Below, one piece after another: positions 58,385 to 64,000 of a stretch of 64,000 nt of DNA (within the stretch, counting starts at the first letter, position 1; every line of letters starts with the position of its first letter). A program made the position numbers and the translations under genes. Below the pieces are notes generated by a model. It searched no databases and was not told the origin of the DNA. It saw only the letters and a list, made by a program, of their open reading frames with translations. The stretch covers positions 150,112 through 214,111 of the forward strand of contig NZ_QHJG01000021.1 in the NCBI RefSeq assembly GCF_003184185.1, given 5' to 3'. The stretch comes from Legionella qingyii. Its GTDB lineage: Bacteria; Pseudomonadota; Gammaproteobacteria; Legionellales; Legionellaceae.

Positions 58385-59136
58385 ATATTTTGATCACAGG
58401 CGGCTCATCGGATATCGCTCAAGCTATAGCTAAACGACGGTTGCAATTAGGTGATAAAATCATCATCACCAGCTCAAGTAAGGAAAGTCTAAACAAAACA
58501 TTAGAGCATTATAAACAACAAGACATGCAGGTCAGAGGCTTGGTATATAATTTTTCCAATCCAGAAGCCAGTAAGGATGAACTGCAAAATTTGCTGCAGG
58601 AGCCTTTAGATGGGATCATTCTTAATGCGTTTACGCGTGTCAGCCAACTACGTAAATTGCATGCATTATCCTATCCTGCATTACGCACCTACATCGATGA
58701 AAATTTGCATGGTAATATTTGGTTAATTCATCAATTATTACCCGCTTTATTGGCCAATAAATTTGGGCGATTAATTCTAATTTCCAGCCTTTCTGCAATT
58801 ACTGGTACCAGCCGCTATGGTGCTTATTGTGCGACCAAAGCCGCACTCGAAGGATTGTTTTTAAATCTTGCCGTAGATTACAGCGCCAATAATATTTTAT
58901 CCAATGTTGTGCGTGTCGGTTTAATTAAGACCTCAAGAACCGAGCAATTTTGGAAAAGACCTGCCTATCAAGAAAAGATGGCACAAATTATTCCTCAAGG
59001 AACGATGGGAGAAGCAGCACAAATTGCAGAGGCAACAGATCCTCTATTGTCCAGAACCTCATTTATAACAGGTTCTGTGATTACAGTAAGTGGAGGTTTA
59101 CCACTCATGCGTTCTGAAGGAATATTATCATCATGA
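58381..59136 (+). CDS. SDR-family oxidoreductase, FabG-like
   Basis: Short-chain dehydrogenases reduce ketoacyl intermediates with NAD(P)H. The 251-residue product begins MNILITGGSSDIAQAI (nucleotide-binding Gly motif), has LNAF in place of the usual NNAG, and the catalytic Ser136, Tyr149 and Lys153 in SSLSAITGTSRYGAYCATK. The C-terminus has FITGSVITVSGG, typical of FabG-like enzymes. It starts by ATGA overlap and ends by a second ATGA overlap with the next gene. It should reduce the product of the KAS enzymes. Confidence 0.9.
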   Translation: MNILITGGSSDIAQAIAKRRLQLGDKIIITSSSKESLNKTLEHYKQQDMQVRGLVYNFSNPEASKDELQNLLQEPLDGIILNAFTRVSQLRKLHALSYPALRTYIDENLHGNIWLIHQLLPALLANKFGRLILISSLSAITGTSRYGAYCATKAALEGLFLNLAVDYSANNILSNVVRVGLIKTSRTEQFWKRPAYQEKMAQIIPQGTMGEAAQIAEATDPLLSRTSFITGSVITVSGGLPLMRSEGILSS

Positions 59137-60143
59137 ATTTATTACGCGCTGAAAAAAATATATACATAAAAGGACCATTTACAGCATTACCCGAGAAGGT
59201 TATGAGTAATCAAGAAGTACTTAAATGGATGAATAGCACACAAAGTCCAACATTGGTTAGCTTCTCGACAGGAATTAGAAATAGACGTTGGGCCAATGAA
59301 GATCAGGCATGTAGTGATTTGGCGGTCCTGGCAGCAGAACAATTATTCACCGCGAAGCCTGGAGAAAAAGATAAAATCAACCAAATTATTTTGGCAACCA
59401 TATCAGGAGATTACCTTGCTCCGCCGACCAGCCCCCTGGTGCAGCACCGACTTGGATTACCCAATACAGGTGCTTTTGATATTGGGGCAGCCTGTGCAGG
59501 TTTTGTAGTTGGTTTGCATACAAGTGCTGCCATTACTCAGGCAACCATGGGCTCCATCTTATTAATAGCCAGTGAAATCCGTTCTAAATTTTTAAATAAA
59601 AATAATTTTGCTACAAGTGTTCTTTTTGGCGATGGAGCAGCTGCTTGTATCGTATCCACAGATAAGGAAAATGCAGAGTTTCGTTTTCTTGCCTCTGCTT
59701 TATTTGCTGATGGAGAAGTCAGCGATACGGTATCCACTCCTGCAGGAGGTTCACGGTTGCCCGCAGCGAATTGCACGAACCCCGAATTGTTTTACATCAC
59801 AATTAAAGAAAATACTGCACTATTTATTAAAGCGGTGCATGGTATGGTTGATGGCGCAGAAGAGTTCCTGAAGGCATTAAACCTTACTACTGCAGATATT
59901 CAATGGTTGGTTCCCCATCAAGGAAATAAAAATTTAGTTTTATCTGTTGCTAAACAATTAGGTTTTCCCGAAGACCGTATCGTCAAGACCGTAGAAGAAA
60001 CAGGTAATACTTCGGGTTCAAGTGTAGGCATTGCTCTGGATTATCTCCGCGAACATGCACACATCAAAGTAAAAGATAAGGTATTATTAGTTGCAGCAGG
60101 TGGAGGTGGTATTGCTGCTTGTGCTCTTTTAGAAGTTATCTAA
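59133..60143 (+). CDS. KAS III ketoacyl synthase (FabH family), second copy
   Basis: The 336-residue product is closer to canonical FabH than the first copy. Its active-site block is DIGAACAGFVVG with Cys121, then VPHQGN with His262 and GNTSGSS with Asn292. The N-terminal region TGIRNRRWANEDQACSDLA resembles FabH substrate-pocket segments. It ends the rightward arm and is coupled to the SDR by ATGA. Two KAS III enzymes in one unit suggest either two condensations or condensation of two acyl chains. Confidence 0.92.
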   Translation: MNLLRAEKNIYIKGPFTALPEKVMSNQEVLKWMNSTQSPTLVSFSTGIRNRRWANEDQACSDLAVLAAEQLFTAKPGEKDKINQIILATISGDYLAPPTSPLVQHRLGLPNTGAFDIGAACAGFVVGLHTSAAITQATMGSILLIASEIRSKFLNKNNFATSVLFGDGAAACIVSTDKENAEFRFLASALFADGEVSDTVSTPAGGSRLPAANCTNPELFYITIKENTALFIKAVHGMVDGAEEFLKALNLTTADIQWLVPHQGNKNLVLSVAKQLGFPEDRIVKTVEETGNTSGSSVGIALDYLREHAHIKVKDKVLLVAAGGGGIAACALLEVI

Positions 60144-60155
60144 TGTAATTTACAT

Positions 60156-60195
60156 TGTAGCCTGGGTGCAACGCAGCAAAACCCGGGTTATGACT
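60156..60195. repeat. Dispersed palindromic repeat, probable terminator
   Basis: The sequence tagcctgggtgcaacgcagc, then aaaacccgggtta, pairs CCTGGG with CCCGGG. It sits between the convergent KAS III and TTC38-like genes. Degenerate relatives occur at 4.2, 12.2 and 15.2 kb, always between 3' ends or after a gene. Confidence 0.6.
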
Positions 60196-60213
60196 TCGCC
60201 TTTACCCTACCCT

Positions 60214-61530
60214 TTAAAAGTCTAGCTTCGAATCAAACCAGAATTCGGCCAGTGGTGTTCCTTTATAATGCGCCAAATGAAAATTAAAAAACTCTTTTGC
60301 TGCCTTTTTTTTCTTGTTTTGTAATAAGCAAAGCAAATAAGTCTGCGCAATGATTTCTGACTGAGCGTCACTGCCTCCGATTTCTGTGCGTCTGGAGATA
60401 CAAGGAGCCATCCAATGATAAGCAGATTGAAAGTCATTATTCACAAACGCATGAATCCCTTTACTTAAAGGCAGAATAACGGAAAGCCAAAGCGATTGGT
60501 TATAGCCATTAGACAGGTTTTTAGCATATGTTTCAATCGATATTAGAGATTTATGAATTGCATCTTCCTGACCTAAACGAGCAAGACAATATACGTAATG
60601 AACTGTATTAAAACCGGTGTAATGTGTAAAAGGATTTTCATCAAGATAATTTGCAATAACTTTAAATTGCTCGATCTGCGGCAATCCTGCAATATCCAGA
60701 CGCCATAATAGTGAAATAGCATCTATTTGCTCGGTAACAATTTCCGGAGAGATACCAAAAATAACAGGATATAAGTTCATTACCTTATCTACTTGTCGTA
60801 ATGCAAGGTAAAATAATGCCAAATGCCAACTGTTATGTCCGCGAAGAAGTGTTGAGATCTGCTCCCAGCTCCCTCGAAACGTTTCTAAAGCCGCTATCCC
60901 TTTCGCACTATTCTTTGTGTTGAGATAGATATGAGCCAGGGTATGGTGCGCCCAAGGTGTGAGTGGTTCGATGGTCAAAGCCTTTTCCGCCAAACGTTGC
61001 GCGTCCGATATATGGCCAGATAATTCCGCTGCAAAAGAATGCATGGCTAAAAAATGGGATTCATCTTGATTATGTGGTGCTATCTGCTCACAAAATTTCA
61101 AATAGTGATGACCGTTGTAAGCTTGTCCCGAACAATAAAATAACCATTCAGCAAACTTTGCTGCTAAAGTATCGCGCGGATATAAAGCCGTTAAAGCCGC
61201 TAAAATAGTTAAAGCAGTTTCATACTCCAAATTCATCCAGGCTTTAACGGCTTGATACGTTAGATTTTCTCTTAAATTAACTGAATACAATAATTTTTCA
61301 GCTTGCGCTAAATGTGCTTTTGCTAGAGATGTAGCTGCATCAGTTTGGCCATAAAGATAGAACGCTGCAGTATAAACCTGAAGGAGCAAATTATCGGGAT
61401 TATTTTTGACCGCATCTAAAATAAAATGAGGGTCCTTGCCCGCTCCCAAAATTTGTTGATGGAAATGATTGATGCTTTCTATAACTTGCAATGATTGAGT
61501 CGTTACGGATAAACCACGATTTGTTTCCAT
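60214..61530 (-). CDS. TPR protein, TTC38-like
   Basis: The product is 438 residues of helical repeats, with tetratricopeptide character. The blocks APHNQDESHFLAMHSFAAEL, WAHHTLAHIYLNT and LRGHNSWHLALFYLAL resemble the TTC38 family, present in bacteria and animals, whose His-rich HNxWHLAL motif is diagnostic. The ATG at 61530 is chosen for its GGGA six bases upstream, against a longer frame from 61599. It faces the cluster and may or may not belong to it. TTC38 function is unknown; a role as a scaffold or in lipid metabolism is only possible. Confidence 0.78.
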   Translation of the reverse strand: METNRGLSVTTQSLQVIESINHFHQQILGAGKDPHFILDAVKNNPDNLLLQVYTAAFYLYGQTDAATSLAKAHLAQAEKLLYSVNLRENLTYQAVKAWMNLEYETALTILAALTALYPRDTLAAKFAEWLFYCSGQAYNGHHYLKFCEQIAPHNQDESHFLAMHSFAAELSGHISDAQRLAEKALTIEPLTPWAHHTLAHIYLNTKNSAKGIAALETFRGSWEQISTLLRGHNSWHLALFYLALRQVDKVMNLYPVIFGISPEIVTEQIDAISLLWRLDIAGLPQIEQFKVIANYLDENPFTHYTGFNTVHYVYCLARLGQEDAIHKSLISIETYAKNLSNGYNQSLWLSVILPLSKGIHAFVNNDFQSAYHWMAPCISRRTEIGGSDAQSEIIAQTYLLCLLQNKKKKAAKEFFNFHLAHYKGTPLAEFWFDSKLDF

Positions 61531-61663
61531 ATTATTCCCGACGAAGATCAGCTCCCTTTTTTTATTATATATCTCTTTAAGGTAAATAAGATCAAACATA
61601 ATTTATTGCGTCAATAAAAGTCATCAGATAATCTATCCGCCCAAAATTCAGAATGGAAGAATT

Positions 61664-62618
61664 ATGAAAAATCAAAAAGAATTGTTCGAGTTTTTGTGTC
61701 AGTTAATTGATATTCAAATTAAAAAATACGTTGCTTTGCCCAAAATAGGAATAGGTCCAGATGCGCGTCTTAATGGACAACTTGTTTTTCAAGAAGTAAA
61801 TGAGTTGCTCGAATTTGCAGATCAACTAATGGATGAAATGGAACATGTAAGCAACGGTAAAGCTGTTTCTCTCGAACTCTTTTCTTCAATATTCGAACAA
61901 ATTAAATTTTATCTTGAACAAGAACATCTCAGAGGATATGCAGGTTGGCTTCTTGATGAAAACAACATCCATACCCCACTGATGGCACGAGTAAATGAGC
62001 AAATCAAACAATTAAAAAAGATCGCTGACTCAGCAAATATTGCATATTCTTCTTCCTCAAAACCTATAACAGAAACACAGCGACAAACGGAATATGATAG
62101 TGTTGCAATTGCCTTTTATATTCTAGACCTCGCTATAAAATTAGCTGAAAATCCTTCGATAGAATTGGAAGAAAAAAGTTTAAAACATGCTCTCCCAATA
62201 CTAAAACGTAATGCGAGTACCCGATATTGCAAAGAGGAGTTTGCACAACCTATCCGTGAGTTGCATCAAAAATGTGGTGAGTTTTTACAACAATCCGAAG
62301 ATCAAAAAAGCAATACATTACTGGATAAAGCGGATGCTTGCATCTATGAAAAAAAACACCGAGAACAATGGAGCAATTTACTTAAACGTTATCAAGAAAT
62401 TGAGCCAAACTTCTAAATTATTCGCCCCTGAACATGAGTGGTATAAAATTGGTAAATTAACTGAAGAAAAAGCAAAACCAAAATCAGCATATTCTACTCA
62501 GAATTTTACATTGTTTAACGGGATGGCCCTTGGCATAGTAGTTGTTGGCATGCTACTTATCTATTTTATGAAGCAGCAGGATAATGAAAATCCCCTAAAT
62601 TCAATTTTGAATCCCTAA
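61664..62618 (+). CDS. Hypothetical protein, possibly frameshifted C-terminal anchor
   Basis: The first frame (61664-62416, 250 residues) is helical and not recognised, and ends KRYQEIEPNF. The +1 frame then runs SKLFAPEHEWYKIGKLTEEK and on to a hydrophobic helix, LGIVVVGMLLIYF, and a stop at 62618. Lack of an independent start for that second stretch suggests a one-base frameshift near 62395-62420 in a protein that once had a C-terminal membrane anchor. Alternatively the first frame is complete and the rest is chance. The true end is therefore uncertain. The ATG lies after AGAAT with a weak ribosome site. Confidence 0.5.
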
Positions 62619-62660
62619 ATGAAACCTGAGTCAAGGGACAACGGCACCCCTATTGCTATT

Positions 62661-62760
62661 TTTCTGTCATTCCCGCGAAGGCGGGAATCGATACTTAAAT
62701 TAGCGTTGCACCTCTCTCTCGAAAACGGGTCCCCATCTTAGCCGGAACGACGGCTTTTCC
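62661..62760. repeat. REP-like repeat, GC-rich palindrome pair
   Basis: ATTCCCGC-GAAG-GCGGGAAT at 62669-62688 is a perfect palindrome of a type common in proteobacterial intergenic repeats (the cattcccgcgaaggcgggaatc family). AGCCG-(6)-CGGCT at 62740-62755 forms a second stem. The pair resembles a decayed MITE or REP unit. It lies between convergent genes. Confidence 0.7.
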
Positions 62761-62860
62761 CTTAACATAATGGCAGTGAGTATAACCCAGTTAGTAAGAC
62801 ATCATCAGAGAAAATAAAATGGTCACATCCATAAGAATGGAAATACAAATATAAAACAGA

Positions 62861-63088
62861 TTACGCCTGAGTAAACTCAAATAAATCTTTATAAGTATGA
62901 AAATTCATCGCATCTTCTTCAGTCACAGTTAAATTATATTCTTCACTAAGAATGGCCAGTAACTCTACTATTTTCAATGAGTCTAAATGCAAGTCTTCTA
63001 TTAATGCAGTATCATCATGAATTTCTTCTGCTTTAGCGCCTGATAATTTGGATATAATATTTTTTAATTCTGTTTCAGTAATTTTCAT
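62861..63088 (-). CDS. Acyl carrier protein, copy 2
   Basis: The 75-residue product has Ser37 in DLHLDSLKIVELLAIL, the phosphopantetheine site. The acidic, helical context and length fit an ACP for a secondary pathway. AGAGG lies about eight bases before the ATG at 63088; a TTG two codons upstream is less likely. It starts 12 bases after the MFS exporter stop on the same strand, so the two are probably in one operon. It is more acidic than copy 1 and may serve a different enzyme. Confidence 0.9.
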   Translation of the reverse strand: MKITETELKNIISKLSGAKAEEIHDDTALIEDLHLDSLKIVELLAILSEEYNLTVTEEDAMNFHTYKDLFEFTQA

Positions 63089-63100
63089 AAACAATACCTC

Positions 63101-64000
63101 TTAATGCTCTTGTGAAGCCAGATAATACCATGAAGCAAAAGAACCTAAGCCTAAAATAAGTAAAATTATCGCTAATGAGAATTGGCCATACCATTCACCC
63201 AGAGCGATAATCCCGCTGGACAACGCAGCACTTAAGTCTTGCATGCATGCATATAAGGCACCGACTGTTCCCGCCATATGAGGAAATGGGTGAAAAGCCC
63301 CGGCAAACGCATTGATAAAAGTAAATCCCACTCCCATGCTAAACAACGACACAGGGATCATTATGGAAAGCACGTTCTGCAATCCTATGAGTGACAAAAA
63401 TAACATGGTAAATCCACCTATTATCATAAAGACAATTCCGATAAACACCATGTAGGATACGCCTTTTTTCATCACCATTTGACTGTTAATTATTCCGCTC
63501 ACACAAATTGCACCGGCAATAAAAATTGTCAATTGGCCAAACTCTATAGGGCTAAGCCCTAATGTATCCTGAAAAAGAAACGGTGCGATCGCGAGATAAC
63601 CTATCAAACCAGCGGAAGCAAGACAGGCACATAACGCATAACCTAAAAAAACTTTGGATTTTAATAAGGCAAAATAATTGTCGCGCATTACTCTTAATTT
63701 AGTTGCATCAGGATTAAGGTTTTTATTTGTTTCAGGAAGAGTACATAAAGCTAAAATCCATATAACAAAACCAAATACCAACAAAAATAAAAAATTAATA
63801 CGCCATCCAAAATGTTCCTGGATGTAGCCTCCGAGAACTGGAGAGGCAACCATAATAAAAACACTCACAATACCTACATAAGAACCAATTTTGGATAAGA
63901 CTCTATCGGTAAAGAGATCACGAACTAGAGAACGGCCTACAGAACCACAACATCCTATACCAAATCCCTGAATAAAACGGCCAATAATCAAGACCAAAAC
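63101..64000 (-). CDS. MFS exporter, Bcr/CflA type (5' end outside window)
   Basis: About 300 C-terminal residues of a drug-efflux-type MFS carrier are present; the beginning lies beyond position 64000. IGRFIQGFGIGCCGSVGRSLVRDLF matches the Bcr/CflA family in shortened form (FIQGFGIGCCGSV, then GRSLVRDLFTD). About eight to nine helices follow. SPVLGGYIQEHFGWR is a further family mark. Linkage to an ACP gene suggests export of a cluster product, but this is inference and neighbours beyond the edge are needed. Confidence 0.85.
   Translation of the reverse strand, partial: VLVLIIGRFIQGFGIGCCGSVGRSLVRDLFTDRVLSKIGSYVGIVSVFIMVASPVLGGYIQEHFGWRINFLFLLVFGFVIWILALCTLPETNKNLNPDATKLRVMRDNYFALLKSKVFLGYALCACLASAGLIGYLAIAPFLFQDTLGLSPIEFGQLTIFIAGAICVSGIINSQMVMKKGVSYMVFIGIVFMIIGGFTMLFLSLIGLQNVLSIMIPVSLFSMGVGFTFINAFAGAFHPFPHMAGTVGALYACMQDLSAALSSGIIALGEWYGQFSLAIILLILGLGSFASWYYLASQEH

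Overview
The window looks like chromosomal DNA of a Legionella-like gammaproteobacterium. This is inferred from several things: low G+C by eye, housekeeping genes of gammaproteobacterial type (hslVU, deoB, rpmE, dps, a cyd operon with cydP and cydX, comEC, dam), many 12-TM MFS carriers resembling the Legionella Pht family, several large genes with no recognisable domain that look like effector candidates, and an F-box-like gene. No rRNA, tRNA, CRISPR array or intact insertion sequence was seen.

Layout. 0-3.2 kb: two unrecognised genes, the second with a Ser/Pro-rich tail carrying repeated F-S-P-V-K motifs, then a decayed DDE transposase relic on the minus strand. 3.4-9.2 kb: exported beta-carbonic anhydrase, exported nucleoside hydrolase, Dam methylase and a coupled pair of MFS carriers. 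9.3-17.2 kb: malic enzyme, L31, Dps, two tandem exonuclease III paralogues with a WrbA-like flavoprotein, an unknown gene and hslVU. 17.4-22.9 kb: deoB with a second MFS pair, then an ArnT-like glycosyltransferase. 23-32.2 kb: an unknown acidic-tailed protein, polysaccharide deacetylase, type IV pilin-like protein, ComEC, Ada, a frameshifted F-box gene, MscS and a His/Gly/Trp-rich exported protein. 32.4-35.9 kb: an oxygen/NO module made of a truncated haemoglobin, CydP, CydA, CydB and a 34-residue CydX. 36-48 kb: L,D-transpeptidase-like protein, SbmA/BacA-like ABC protein, an efflux operon (HlyD, FUSC, FUSC, NodT) in which two genes are frameshifted, a DUF190 protein, a 638-residue unknown and a multispanning membrane protein.

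48.2-64 kb holds the most distinctive locus, a divergent lipid or small-molecule biosynthetic cluster. The leftward arm encodes a hexapeptide-repeat acyltransferase, a GH3-type acyl-adenylating enzyme, an acyl-CoA dehydrogenase and a carboxyltransferase. The rightward arm encodes a KAS III-like enzyme, a fatty acyl-AMP ligase, a second AMP-binding enzyme, an ACP, an SDR and a second KAS III, all tightly packed or overlapping. Beyond a TTC38-like TPR protein and a gene with a possible frameshift come a second ACP and a Bcr/CflA-type exporter, which runs off the window. The parts suggest that an acyl chain is activated, loaded on an ACP, extended, reduced or desaturated, conjugated and perhaps exported. 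The product is unknown.

Other themes are nucleoside salvage (nucleoside hydrolase, DeoB, two MFS pairs), DNA uptake and repair (pilin, ComEC, Ada, two Xth, Dam), and ongoing gene decay (transposase relic, F-box gene, hlyD, FUSC, possibly the gene at 61.7 kb). GC-rich imperfect palindromes sit between many genes, mostly at convergent 3' ends.
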